Source: an uncultured Alphaproteobacteria bacterium
GTDB lineage: Bacteria > Pseudomonadota > Alphaproteobacteria > RF32 > CAG-239
Reading direction: 5' to 3'
NCBI GenBank assembly: GCA_944391415.1
Contig: CALXTM010000002.1
Span: forward strand, 62,001 to 126,000
Length of the DNA: 64,000 nucleotides
Shown piece after piece: positions 17,212 through 25,806 of this stretch (position 1 is its first letter; each line of letters starts with the position of its first letter). Below the pieces are notes generated by a model that was not told where the DNA came from, made no database searches, and saw only the letters and a program-made list of their open reading frames with translations. Both the position numbers and the translations under genes were made by a program.

Positions 17212-18903
17212 ATGGCTGACGAAAATAACGATAATTATGTGGTTTTGGCTCGGAAATACCGCCCACAAAATTTTAATGAGCTTTTGGGCCAGGATGCTTT
17301 GGTTAAAACCATTACCAATGCTATCAAAAACAACCGTTTGCACCATGCGTATATATTAACCGGAATCCGCGGTGTCGGCAAAACAACCACCGCCAGGATC
17401 ATCGCCAAAGCACTTAACTGCACCGGAAAAGATGCAACCAACGGGGCAACGGTTAATCCATGCGGTATTTGTGAAAACTGCCGCGCAATTGCGGAATCGC
17501 GGCATATTGACGTGTTGGAATTGGATGCCGCATCAAGAACCGGTGTTGATGATATAAGAGAAATTTTGGATGGGGTCAGATATAAACCAACCAACGCAAG
17601 ATATAAAGTTTATATCATTGACGAAATTCATATGCTTTCGAAGCAAGCCTTTAACGCCCTGCTTAAAACTTTGGAAGAGCCTCCTTCGCATGTTGTGTTT
17701 ATTTTTGCCACAACCGAAATACGCAAAGTTCCGGTTACGGTTTTGTCTCGCTGTCAAAGATTTGATTTGCAAAGATTGTCTATTGAAACTTTGATGAATC
17801 ATTTCAAAAATATTGTTCAAAAAGAAGGGCTTACTGCCGAAGATGAGGCTCTGCACCTGATTGCCAAAGCTGCCGACGGCTCTTGCCGCGACGGATTGTC
17901 GTTGCTTGACCAGGCAATTTCTTTGGGCGGTGGCGAGGTTAAAACCGAAATCGTCAAAAATATGATCGGGGTGGCAGACAGAGGTCTTGCTTTTGAACTG
18001 TTTGAAAGTTTGATTGCCGGAAAGACTGAAGAAGTTATTAAAAACCTTGACAAACAACATCAAGAAGGGGCCAATCCCTTAACTTTGTTGCAAGATCTTA
18101 TTGATATAACACATTTGTTGGCCAAGGTAAAAATTGTACCTGAGTTTATCAATGATTCAACATTGTCGGAAAATGAAAAAGATTTTTGCAAGAAAACAGC
18201 ACCGATAGTACCGATTGCCGTTTTATCAAAAATTTGGCAAATGCTTATAAAGGGTTTGAGCGAACTTAATATTGCTCCGTTGCAAGCTGATGCCTTGGAA
18301 ATGATTTTGATAAGAATTGCCTATTCGGCAAACCTACCTACTCCAGCAGAGATTTTGGACGGCTTAAAAAAAAACTCTGATTTAACCACTTTTGTACCAA
18401 AAAAACAAACTCCATCTTTGCCGCAAGAAGAAAAAAAACAGCCGTCAGAGGTCCTGCAAACCGATGCTTTGGCCTTTAACAGTCCTGAGGAATTGGTTGA
18501 TTATTTGACAAACACCAAAAAAATGATGATGGCTTATTCATTAAAAAATGATGTTTCTTTTGCCGAATTTAAAAACGGCAGCATGAAAATTGCCGTATCA
18601 GATAAAATAAATAATGATTTTTTATTAAATTTGCAAAATATACTTATTGAAGCATCCGGTATTAAATGGAATATTGAAATCGTTCCCGGTGCCGTGGGTG
18701 AAACAATTGCCGATAAAGAGGCCGCAAAAGATAATGAAAACAAAAAAAATGTGATGGATCTTCCGTTGGTTAAGGCAATTATGTCGGAATTTAGAGGAGC
18801 AAAAATCGAAACCCTAACCCGTAAATTGAAAAACGATGATCAGAAAAACGAAGAGTTTTCTGCTTTTGATGATGATATTAACTATATTGATGAGGATAAT
18901 TAA
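17212..18903 (+). CDS. dnaX: DNA polymerase III subunits tau/gamma
   Basis: Clamp-loader ATPase, 563 aa. N-terminal 'VLARKYRPQNFNELLGQ', Walker A 'GIRGVGKTTTARIIAKALNC', zinc cysteines 'CGICENCRAI', Walker B 'VYIIDEIHMLSKQAFNALLK' and sensor-1 'ATTEIRKVPVTVLSRCQRF' cover about residues 1-180. The collar domain runs to about residue 375. After a Lys/Pro/Gln-rich linker the C-terminal tau-specific region binds the polymerase core and DnaB in homologues. Start taken at the ATG one codon after a TTG. A likely frameshift site is listed separately. Confidence 0.95.
   Translation: MADENNDNYVVLARKYRPQNFNELLGQDALVKTITNAIKNNRLHHAYILTGIRGVGKTTTARIIAKALNCTGKDATNGATVNPCGICENCRAIAESRHIDVLELDAASRTGVDDIREILDGVRYKPTNARYKVYIIDEIHMLSKQAFNALLKTLEEPPSHVVFIFATTEIRKVPVTVLSRCQRFDLQRLSIETLMNHFKNIVQKEGLTAEDEALHLIAKAADGSCRDGLSLLDQAISLGGGEVKTEIVKNMIGVADRGLAFELFESLIAGKTEEVIKNLDKQHQEGANPLTLLQDLIDITHLLAKVKIVPEFINDSTLSENEKDFCKKTAPIVPIAVLSKIWQMLIKGLSELNIAPLQADALEMILIRIAYSANLPTPAEILDGLKKNSDLTTFVPKKQTPSLPQEEKKQPSEVLQTDALAFNSPEELVDYLTNTKKMMMAYSLKNDVSFAEFKNGSMKIAVSDKINNDFLLNLQNILIEASGIKWNIEIVPGAVGETIADKEAAKDNENKKNVMDLPLVKAIMSEFRGAKIETLTRKLKNDDQKNEEFSAFDDDINYIDEDN
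18364..18380 (+). promoter_or_regulatory. dnaX slippery A9 run with immediate -1 stop
   Basis: In frame, TTA AAA AAA AAC (codons 385-388) contains nine A in a row. One step back gives AAA CTC TGA, so a -1 shift or a one-base transcript slippage ends translation two codons later, making a product of about 389 aa. That is exactly the end of the ATPase and collar domains, as for the gamma subunit of E. coli and Thermus. No strong downstream hairpin is obvious, which favours slippage on the A run. Confidence 0.6.
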
Positions 18904-18905
18904 AC

Positions 18906-19226
18906 ATGATGAATATTCAGGGATTAATGAAACAAGCTCAGATGATGCAAAAGAAAATGCAAGAAGAACAAGCTAAGCTTGCCGAAGAGGTTGTTGAAGG
19001 ATCTTCAGGCGGCGGAATGGTCAAAATATCACTGAACGGTAAATTTGCCATGGAAAAAATATCAATCGACAAATCATTGGTAAACCCTGACGAGGTTGAG
19101 GTGTTGGAGGATCTTATAACCGCGGCATATAACGATGCAAAAGAAAAAATTGAAGCAAAAATGAACGAATCTATGAACTCTTTAACCGGCGGGCTTAACC
19201 TCAATGGTTTGAAACTTCCTTTTTGA
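18906..19226 (+). CDS. ybaB: YbaB/EbfC family nucleoid-associated protein
   Basis: A 106-aa DNA-binding protein of the YbaB/EbfC family. The Met/Gln-rich N-terminal helix 'GLMKQAQMMQKKMQ' and the central 'EVVEGSSGGGMVKISLNGK' are diagnostic. It binds DNA as a dimer. It sits between dnaX and recR, the conserved order. Two adjacent ATG codons make the start uncertain by one residue. Confidence 0.93.
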   Translation: MMNIQGLMKQAQMMQKKMQEEQAKLAEEVVEGSSGGGMVKISLNGKFAMEKISIDKSLVNPDEVEVLEDLITAAYNDAKEKIEAKMNESMNSLTGGLNLNGLKLPF

Positions 19227-19239
19227 GAGATAATACAAA

Positions 19240-19833
19240 ATGGCCGGACAGGATATCGAAAATCTGATTAAACAAATTGCAAAGTTGCCAGCCTTGGGCT
19301 CTAGGTCGGCAAGAAGAATCGTGCTGTATTTATTAAATAAACGCGAGGCGGCTTTAACTCCGATTATTGAATCTTTGCAAAAGGTGTCAGAAAATATAAA
19401 AACCTGTGAAATATGCGGAAATTTTGACACTTCAAGCCCCTGCCCCATATGCACCTCAAATATCCGCGATGACAGTTTGATTTGTGTGGTGCGTGATGTA
19501 GCTGATTTGTGGGCGATGGAGAGAGTGTCGTTGTTTAAGGGAAAATATCATGTCTTGGGCGGTGTTTTATCGGCCATGGAAGGGGTTGTGCCCGAAGATT
19601 TGAATATTGATGCCTTGGAAAAAAGAATCGCCTCTGGCAAGGTTAAAGAGCTTATTTTGGCATTACCGGCAACAATCGATGGGCAAATAACATCACATTA
19701 TCTACTTTCAAGATTTAAAGACAGCGGTGTCAAAATAACGACCTTGGCACAAGGAATCCCCATGGGAGCCGAGCTTGATTATATGGACGAGGGAACGCTC
19801 CAGTTGGCGCTTAATTCAAGAAAACAGTTGTAA
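19240..19833 (+). CDS. recR: Recombination protein RecR
   Basis: Acts with RecO (and RecF) to load RecA at gaps. The 197-aa protein has the helix-hairpin-helix start 'LIKQIAKLPALGSRSARRI', a four-Cys zinc finger ('CEICGNF' with 'PCPICTS', about residues 55-75) and a TOPRIM domain starting near 'LICVVRDVADLWAME'. Its C-terminal 'LAQGIPMGAELDYMDEGTL' matches the family Walker-B-like end. Confidence 0.95.
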   Translation: MAGQDIENLIKQIAKLPALGSRSARRIVLYLLNKREAALTPIIESLQKVSENIKTCEICGNFDTSSPCPICTSNIRDDSLICVVRDVADLWAMERVSLFKGKYHVLGGVLSAMEGVVPEDLNIDALEKRIASGKVKELILALPATIDGQITSHYLLSRFKDSGVKITTLAQGIPMGAELDYMDEGTLQLALNSRKQL

Positions 19834-19840
19834 ATACATT

Positions 19841-20536
19841 TTATTCTACACTATCAATCAGACGATCAAGGTCTTCTCTTTCCGATTCATGATAGCCGTC
19901 AAACTCTTCTTTGTCCTTGGCCGAAGCATTTTTTAGCGTTTTTTTGATGCGCGGTTGTGCAAGTTTTTCAAATAATTCTAACTCGTTATCACCGTTTTCT
20001 TCTTGTGGCTTTTCCTCTTTTTCATCACTAAGCGATTTGGTTTTTTCTTTTATTAAATCAAGGGTTTCTTGCGGTATCATTTCTTCAAGCGGTTTAGCAA
20101 AAGAGCCTGCCAGCTGATAATATTTTGATTCTTGCAAAATTTCCGATTGTTTGTCTTCAGGAATAATCCAACTTACCATGATGTTAAATAAAATAACCAA
20201 CAAAAAAGCTCTCATTACACCAAAAAATAAGCCCAACATCCTATCCAGTCCGTTCAACTTGCTGGTGCGAATTTTGCCGATAATCTGGCTGGTGGAATAA
20301 ATCCAAATAATAAAAAACGTAACAAAAATAAACAATGCCGTTATTATTCCGGCCAAAATTCCGCTGGAAATAAATTTTTTGGCAAACGGAAGCAACGGTG
20401 GAAGCAAATATATTATTGCCGCGGTTGCCAGCACCCAGCCAACTATTGACAAAACTTCTTTGACAAGACCGCGATTAAGCGCAATAAGCGCTGAAACAGC
20501 TACAACAATCAATATTATTACGTCTAAATTGTTCAA
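19841..20536 (-). CDS. cvpA: CvpA family membrane protein
   Basis: A 231-aa protein with four predicted N-terminal membrane segments starting at 'MNNLDVIILIVVAVSALIAL' and the family 'NRGLVKEVLSIVGWVLA'. 'LNGLDRMLGLFFGVMRAFLL' follows near residue 95. The C-terminal 80 residues are soluble and very charged. CvpA is needed for colicin V production in E. coli and is otherwise linked to envelope stress; a mechanistic role is unknown. The start is 15 bases after the radA stop, so the two are probably cotranscribed. Confidence 0.88.
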   Translation of the reverse strand: MNNLDVIILIVVAVSALIALNRGLVKEVLSIVGWVLATAAIIYLLPPLLPFAKKFISSGILAGIITALFIFVTFFIIWIYSTSQIIGKIRTSKLNGLDRMLGLFFGVMRAFLLVILFNIMVSWIIPEDKQSEILQESKYYQLAGSFAKPLEEMIPQETLDLIKEKTKSLSDEKEEKPQEENGDNELELFEKLAQPRIKKTLKNASAKDKEEFDGYHESEREDLDRLIDSVE

Positions 20537-20550
20537 TGGTTTTATCCTCG

Positions 20551-21924
20551 TTAGTTAAACAAATTAATTAAGCGTTGAACATTGCCAATTTGGTGCAAAT
20601 TCATATCAACCGAAAACTTTTTATCGTTTGAACGACCTTGTGGAATAATTGCACTGCTAAAGCCTAATTTTTTGGCTTCTTTAAGCCTTAAAGATGGTTG
20701 TGAAACAGCCCTGATTTCACCCGACAAGCCTATCTCGCCAAAAATAACCATATCAGACGGCAGCGGTTTGTTCGTCAAAGACGAAATAACAGCCAATGCT
20801 ACGGCCAAATCTGCAGCCGGCTCGGATATCCGAAGCCCACCGGCAATATTAAGATAGACATCTTGCGAGCTCAAATTCATTCCACAACGCGCTTCAAGAA
20901 CTGCCAATACCATGGCCAGGCGATTAGAATCCCAGCCAACTACCGCGCGCTTGGGGCTTGAATAACCAGTTGGGCTTACAAGCGCTTGAATTTCGACCAA
21001 AACAGGCCTTGAACCCTCTATTCCGGCAAAGACACAAGAACCAGAAATATTACCCTGTCGCTCGGCCAAAAATAATGCCGATGGATTGGCGACTTCAACC
21101 AGCCCCTTGTCCTGCATTTCAAAAACGCCTATCTCATCAGTGGCGCCATAACGATTTTTGACTGCGCGCAAAATACGAAAATGATGACCTCTTTCGCCTT
21201 CAAAATAAAGTACCGTATCAACCATGTGTTCCAAAACTCTTGGCCCTGCGACCAACCCTTGTTTGGTGACGTGCCCAACCAAAAACAACACAAATCCCTT
21301 GCGTTTGGCTAATTTAATCAGCTCATAGCTGCACGCCCTTACCTGGTTGACACTTCCGGGGGTTGATTCTATTTCATCCAAATACATTGTTTGAATCGAA
21401 TCTATAATCACCACTGCGGCATTTGATTTTTCTAACGTGGTAATAATATCCCTTATCTCTGTGCTGGCGGCCAAATTAACCGGTGATTTTTCCAGGCCAA
21501 GTCTTTTGGCTCTGATTCTGACTTGATCTATTGCCTCTTCACCTGAAATATAATACACCTCAGGATGTGCCGGTAAATCCGCAACCTTTGCACAAACCTG
21601 CAATAGTAAAGTCGATTTGCCAATACCTGGATCGCCGCCAACCAAAATAACCGACCCGGCAACCAAACCGCCGCCGCATACTCGGTCAAGCTCTTTAATG
21701 CCGGTAGATAACCTATCTAGCTGCTCTTCGGCGCCGATCAGCGGAACAAATTCTATTTCATGACCTTTCGATTTTTTGGAACTAAAATTGGAAAAACCGC
21801 CACCACCAACCGTTTCTTCCACAATCGTGTTCCATTCTCCGCAGGAATCACATTTGCCCTGCCATTTGGGATAAATACTGCCGCAATTTTGACAGACGTA
21901 TTGTTTTTGATCTTTTTTTGCCAA
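20551..21924 (-). CDS. radA: DNA repair protein RadA (Sms)
   Basis: RecA-like hexameric ATPase promoting branch migration in recombination. The 457-aa protein has the N-terminal zinc finger 'CQNCGSIYPKWQGKCDSCGE', Walker A 'GGDPGIGKSTLL' near residue 95, the RadA-specific 'KNRYG' motif near residue 255 and the C-terminal Lon-protease-like domain ('LNIAGGLRISEPAADLAVAL', 'FGEIGLSGEIRAVSQ'). It starts 2 bases after mlaF. Confidence 0.95.
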   Translation of the reverse strand: MAKKDQKQYVCQNCGSIYPKWQGKCDSCGEWNTIVEETVGGGGFSNFSSKKSKGHEIEFVPLIGAEEQLDRLSTGIKELDRVCGGGLVAGSVILVGGDPGIGKSTLLLQVCAKVADLPAHPEVYYISGEEAIDQVRIRAKRLGLEKSPVNLAASTEIRDIITTLEKSNAAVVIIDSIQTMYLDEIESTPGSVNQVRACSYELIKLAKRKGFVLFLVGHVTKQGLVAGPRVLEHMVDTVLYFEGERGHHFRILRAVKNRYGATDEIGVFEMQDKGLVEVANPSALFLAERQGNISGSCVFAGIEGSRPVLVEIQALVSPTGYSSPKRAVVGWDSNRLAMVLAVLEARCGMNLSSQDVYLNIAGGLRISEPAADLAVALAVISSLTNKPLPSDMVIFGEIGLSGEIRAVSQPSLRLKEAKKLGFSSAIIPQGRSNDKKFSVDMNLHQIGNVQRLINLFN

Positions 21925-21926
21925 AA

Positions 21927-22691
21927 CTATACCCCCGTCCTTATCGGGCCTTGAGACCGGCCATTGATAAACTGCACAACATAGGGGTTTTCGGTTTCAT
22001 CCATCTCTTTGACCGTGCCTTGCCAAATAATCTCTCCTTTATACAGCATGGCAACCCTATCGGCTATTTTGCGAACCGATGCCATATCATGAGTAATGGT
22101 AAGAGCTGTGGCTCCCAAACCTTTTACCGATTCAACAATCAGGTCATTAATCACATCTGCCATTATCGGGTCAAGGCCGGTTGTCGGTTCATCAAAAAAT
22201 ATAATCTCCGGCTTGGAAATAATGGCTCGCGCCAAACCTACACGCTTTTGCATTCCTCCGGATAACTCAGCCGGCTCAAGATCAGCAACCTCGGGATCAA
22301 GACCAACAGAGCGCAATACCCTTATTGCCTCTGATTTGGCATCAGCTTTTTTATAGCCTTTGTTTTCAATCAAGTCAAAAGCAACGTTTTCCCAAACACT
22401 TAAGCTGTCAAACAAAGCTCCTCCTTGAAACAACATACCCATTTTGGAGTGAAGCGCTTCTTTATCGTTTTCATCTATGCCTACAACCTCTTGATCGTCA
22501 ACAAGAATTGAGCCCTCTTCCGGCGTCAATAAACCTTGAATGCATTTTATCAACACAGATTTGCCGGTGCCAGATCCGCCGATGACAACCAGAGATTCAC
22601 CTTTTCTGACATCCAGATTTAATCCCCGAAGAACTGTCTTTTTGCCAAAAGATTTGTAAACATTGCTTAGTTTTATTTTTATTTCTGACAT
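21927..22691 (-). CDS. mlaF: MlaF-type ABC transporter ATPase
   Basis: ATPase of the Mla phospholipid transport system, which keeps outer-membrane lipid asymmetry. The 254-aa protein has Walker A 'GGSGTGKS' near residue 38, the signature 'ELSGGMQKRVGLARA', Walker B 'IIFFDEPTTGLDPIMADV' and a switch His in 'ALTITHDMAS'. It pairs with the mlaE permease directly upstream. No mlaD/MCE gene is in the window. Confidence 0.9.
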   Translation of the reverse strand: MSEIKIKLSNVYKSFGKKTVLRGLNLDVRKGESLVVIGGSGTGKSVLIKCIQGLLTPEEGSILVDDQEVVGIDENDKEALHSKMGMLFQGGALFDSLSVWENVAFDLIENKGYKKADAKSEAIRVLRSVGLDPEVADLEPAELSGGMQKRVGLARAIISKPEIIFFDEPTTGLDPIMADVINDLIVESVKGLGATALTITHDMASVRKIADRVAMLYKGEIIWQGTVKEMDETENPYVVQFINGRSQGPIRTGV

Positions 22692-22703
22692 TTTTAATTA
22701 TCC

Positions 22704-23498
22704 TTATCTGGAGAAGAAAAGCTCCGTAACAATGTAGTTGAAAATCAAAATTAAAATTGAAGAGGAAACAACCGCATTGGTCGTGGCCTCACCAACACCT
22801 TGAGCACCGCCCTTGGATTTGTAACCATTATAACAGCCCATTAATGAAATGATAAAACCAAAAACCGCTGCTTTTACAATACCGGTTGTTATATCAAGGG
22901 TTTCTAAATCATCTAATGTCGCATTGATGTAGTTGGCCGGATTAAAACCTAGTTTGTAAACACCTACTACATAGCCGCCAAAAATACCGATAACATCACC
23001 TACAAGAACCAACAGCGGCATAACAAATAAACCAGCCCAGATACGCGGAGCAACCAAATACTTAAACGGATTAGTGGATAATGTGGTAAGAGCATCGATT
23101 TGCTCGGTAACACGCATTGTGCCGATTTCTGCCGCCATGGCAGCGCCTATGCGGCCGGCAACCATCAAGGCTGATAAAACCGGCGCCAACTCTCTGGTGA
23201 CCGAAATTAAAACTACACTGGCAACCATGCTCTCAGCACCAACCGAGGCAAAGCCCGAATAACTTTGCAAAGCAATAACCATACCGGCAAAAATCGTGGT
23301 GAGGCCTACAACCGGCAAAGAGTAAAACCCCATATCAATTACCTGACGAATAAAATTGCGACCGTAAAACGGCGGCGTAACGCAATTATATATTGATTGA
23401 GTTATGAAAATAAAAAGCTCACCGACTTTGAATATAAAATTAACCAGCGGTTTGCCCTGGCGGCGTAAAAATTTTTCGACCTTACGAAACACTAACAT
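22704..23498 (-). CDS. mlaE: MlaE-type ABC transporter permease
   Basis: Inner-membrane permease of the Mla system, 264 aa with about five to six membrane segments. The MlaE family core is visible: 'LPVVGLTTIFAGMVIALQS' near residue 80, then 'TRELAPVLSALMVAGRIGAA', 'EIGTMRVTEQIDAL' and the coupling region 'GGAQGVGEATTNAVV' near the C-terminus. It precedes mlaF by 12 bases in one operon. Confidence 0.92.
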   Translation of the reverse strand: MLVFRKVEKFLRRQGKPLVNFIFKVGELFIFITQSIYNCVTPPFYGRNFIRQVIDMGFYSLPVVGLTTIFAGMVIALQSYSGFASVGAESMVASVVLISVTRELAPVLSALMVAGRIGAAMAAEIGTMRVTEQIDALTTLSTNPFKYLVAPRIWAGLFVMPLLVLVGDVIGIFGGYVVGVYKLGFNPANYINATLDDLETLDITTGIVKAAVFGFIISLMGCYNGYKSKGGAQGVGEATTNAVVSSSILILIFNYIVTELFFSR

Positions 23499-23582
23499 CT
23501 TAATATCCCATATTTAAATTAAAAAAATCTGGCTGTATTTTAATGCCAACATATTAATTAATCAACCGTCATTTGCAAATCA

Positions 23583-23990
23583 TCACAGCAATCTTAGTGC
23601 CGCCATGATTTTTGACGGCGCAGATATTTCAAAAGGATTGATGCGATAAAAAGGTATATCCTTGCCGCAAAGATTGTATTTTTCTTCTTCCGGCATCCTT
23701 TCTAAAGGGTTTGAAACCAGCTCTATAACCAAATCTATCTTGACCGATGATTTTGATTTAAGTTTTATGATGCCTATTCCTCGGACTTCAAGCAATCCTT
23801 TGATTGATTTTGGGGCGGAGGCTATAATATCGTTATGCGATAACAAAATATCAACTCGATCATCAGCTACAAGAATTCCGCCAAAAAGACTGATTAGCCT
23901 TAATGCCAAGTCTGATTTGCCGCTGCCTGAAGGGCCAAGAAGCAAAACACCTTTGTTGCGAAGAGAAACACAAGAAGCATGAATATTCAT
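23583..23990 (-). CDS. hprK: HPr kinase/phosphorylase, short alphaproteobacterial form
   Basis: A 135-aa catalytic-domain-only HprK with the P-loop 'GPSGSGKSDLALRL' (residues 19-32) and the family signature 'LLEVRGIGIIKL'. In alphaproteobacteria this short kinase phosphorylates HPr of the nitrogen-type PTS in a regulatory pathway. The usual neighbours ptsN/ptsH and a two-component pair are absent here. It overlaps the start of tsaE by 4 bases at its own start. Confidence 0.85.
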   Translation of the reverse strand: MNIHASCVSLRNKGVLLLGPSGSGKSDLALRLISLFGGILVADDRVDILLSHNDIIASAPKSIKGLLEVRGIGIIKLKSKSSVKIDLVIELVSNPLERMPEEEKYNLCGKDIPFYRINPFEISAPSKIMAALRLL

Positions 23991-24439
23991 TTTATTTGTT
24001 CCAACCGTTTGGATTGGTCTTCTGATGCGGTTTCAACCGTTATAACCCTAGAATCATCAGCGGCAGTTATGGTGATTTTGAAAATATTTTTAGGCAGCCA
24101 AGCACCTGCCTTTTCCGGCCACTCAATCAAACAAACTCCATCATAAACAGCATCTTCAAAACCAAGCTCAAAAACTTCGTCCGGAGATTTGAGACGATAT
24201 AAGTCAAAATGATTAATAACAAAATCTTTGGCATCGTAACTTTGTAATAATGTAAAAGTCGGACTTGGGACTTCGTCTGCTGATGTAAGAGCTTTGATAA
24301 AGGCTCTGGTAAAAACACTTTTGCCCATTCCTAATGTGCCATAAAGAGCAAAGACATCACCCTTGCGGGCAATTAAGGCAAACTTTGCTGCCAAAGCCGA
24401 TGTGTCTTGTTCTGATGAACTGATAAATTGTTTTTGCAT
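23987..24439 (-). CDS. tsaE: tRNA threonylcarbamoyladenosine biosynthesis protein TsaE
   Basis: ATPase needed with TsaB and TsaD to form t6A37 in ANN-decoding tRNAs. The 150-aa protein has 'YGTLGMGKSVFTRAFIKAL' (P-loop), 'VPSPTFTLLQSY' and 'INHFDLYRL', all TsaE signatures. 'CLIEWPEKAG' follows. I prefer the ATG giving MQKQFISSSEQ over a longer reading that would overlap the upstream gene. It is 2 bases from the upstream stop and overlaps hprK, so the three are one operon. Confidence 0.9.
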   Translation of the reverse strand: MQKQFISSSEQDTSALAAKFALIARKGDVFALYGTLGMGKSVFTRAFIKALTSADEVPSPTFTLLQSYDAKDFVINHFDLYRLKSPDEVFELGFEDAVYDGVCLIEWPEKAGAWLPKNIFKITITAADDSRVITVETASEDQSKRLEQIK

Positions 24440-24441
24440 GA

Positions 24442-25398
24442 CTAATTTCCAAAAGGATTTGACCAAACCTTGCGACGTCCGCTAGAATTTTTTTTGCGAA
24501 TAACCTTGACATTGGCTTTGCGAGCCTGAATCTTCTCCCAATCCCAGGGCATATAAAACTCTCCTTCCCAAAGACCTCTTTTGTTGGACAAGGCTTGATT
24601 TTGGTAGGGAATATAAGCGTTGGTTTGTCTGGTATCTGCAACAGCCCAACCAGAGTTGACCAAAGCAGCACCTATATCATAAGCTCCCAAAAGACAAACT
24701 GCATTTAAAACACCCCTGTCATCTTCGGATATAATATGACAAGTTATTTCGTTGTCACCGAGCCAACCGCTTAACCATGAAATTGCCTGATAGCCGCATT
24801 TATAGCCACGACCTGATGCGTCGGCACAGGTTTGCGAAATATCCGGGGCGGCAACGCCAAACAGTTTTACTACCCGGCCGTTTAAGGTTAACGTGTCGCC
24901 GCTGACAACTCTTGAAACACCGACAGTGGCTGGATAATTAAGCGGATTGAAGCCGCTTTTTTTGTTTTCTTTTTTCTTGACGGTGAAACCATCTTCAATA
25001 TTTTCGCTCAATATAGGGTGTTCGTCTTGGCCGATTAAATTGATTGTACCGTCATCGGTGTTTGTGGCTGATGCTGTCGCAATAATTTCTTGAGATGTTT
25101 TGACGTCTTGCCCCAAAAAAGATTTTAGATTGCTGCCTACACCGCCAAGTCCGTTGCTAAAAGCCCCAATTGCGTACAAAATAAAAAACAACACAGCAAT
25201 AATGACAAGAAGCGATGGCAGACAACCTATGGCTCGCCAAGCCATTTTGGCAAAAATATACAAAACAATGAGGCCTATTATAAGACCTATAAATCCGCCG
25301 CCTTGAAGAATGGTACTGTCACTTTGGGTGCCGGCTCCGCCAATCAAAATAAAAAATAATGCCGCAAAGCCAAAAATAAGTTTTTTGAAAAGCCCCAT
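24442..25398 (-). CDS. Membrane-anchored thermonuclease (SNase)-like protein, possibly inactive
   Basis: A 318-aa protein with two to three N-terminal membrane segments (about residues 5-85) and a linker, then an SNase-like OB-fold from about residue 160 ('VVSGDTLTLNGRVVKLFGVA'). Typical SNase has Arg, Asp and Glu in an 'RLxGIDAPE' motif; here the equivalent reads 'KLFGVAAPD', and the second catalytic Arg in 'DRGVLNA' is displaced. Catalysis may be lost. The domain has four Cys that could form disulfides, fitting a periplasmic location. Confidence 0.7.
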   Translation of the reverse strand: MGLFKKLIFGFAALFFILIGGAGTQSDSTILQGGGFIGLIIGLIVLYIFAKMAWRAIGCLPSLLVIIAVLFFILYAIGAFSNGLGGVGSNLKSFLGQDVKTSQEIIATASATNTDDGTINLIGQDEHPILSENIEDGFTVKKKENKKSGFNPLNYPATVGVSRVVSGDTLTLNGRVVKLFGVAAPDISQTCADASGRGYKCGYQAISWLSGWLGDNEITCHIISEDDRGVLNAVCLLGAYDIGAALVNSGWAVADTRQTNAYIPYQNQALSNKRGLWEGEFYMPWDWEKIQARKANVKVIRKKNSSGRRKVWSNPFGN

Positions 25399-25516
25399 GG
25401 TCGTTTCCTTTTGATATGGAATATATTTTTATCTAATCATAAAAACAAAGTTTATGACAACATCTTTTTTTAGAAGATTAATGCTTATTAGGTAAAAATA
25501 TTCTTAAATCCAAAAT

Positions 25517-25550
25517 AAAAAAGAGCCTGACCATCAGACTCTTTTTTTTT
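25517..25550 (-). terminator. Terminator of the FTR-like gene
   Basis: AAAAAAGAG(C)CTGA pairs with TCAG(A)CTCTTTTTT over a CCA loop, with runs of A and T on either side. It ends the minus-strand FTR-like gene. Confidence 0.8.
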
Positions 25551-25553
25551 ATT

Positions 25554-25787
25554 TTAACCAACTTTTTTGCAATAACAGTGGCAATGACACTCTCCATCAC
25601 GTTCTATATCCTGCCGACAAAGAGGAGAGATGCAGTAACGCTCTGGATTTTGACCATCACAGGGACATCTTTGCCATTCTCCCTCGCCAAACATCATTTG
25701 CTTGGCATTGGCAATTTTTTGAACGTTTTTAGTAGTTGTGTAACCTGCTTTTTCGCAGTTTTCCAACATCTTTTCCAATATAGTCAT
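25554..25787 (-). CDS. Ferredoxin-thioredoxin reductase catalytic-subunit-like protein
   Basis: A 77-aa protein whose C-terminal half has the FTR-beta arrangement: 'CPCDGQNPERYCISPLC' then 'GECHCHCYCK'. In plant and cyanobacterial FTR these cysteines hold a 4Fe-4S cluster beside the redox disulfide that reduces thioredoxin. Small single-domain homologues occur in anaerobes. The N-terminal 45 residues form the expected helices. It lies alone between a terminator and parB. The electron donor and target are unknown, but hydF in the same window makes a ferredoxin-rich cell plausible. Confidence 0.75.
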   Translation of the reverse strand: MTILEKMLENCEKAGYTTTKNVQKIANAKQMMFGEGEWQRCPCDGQNPERYCISPLCRQDIERDGECHCHCYCKKVG

Positions 25788-25806
25788 TGAAGTTCCTTTC
25801 TTTAGT

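Noticed and set aside
17533-18063. A 176-codon minus-strand frame inside dnaX
   Set aside because: Overlaps the conserved ATPase domain of dnaX and has no family features.
23583-23990. HprK looked truncated compared with Firmicutes enzymes
   Set aside because: Alphaproteobacterial HprK normally lacks the N-terminal domain, so 135 aa is the expected size.
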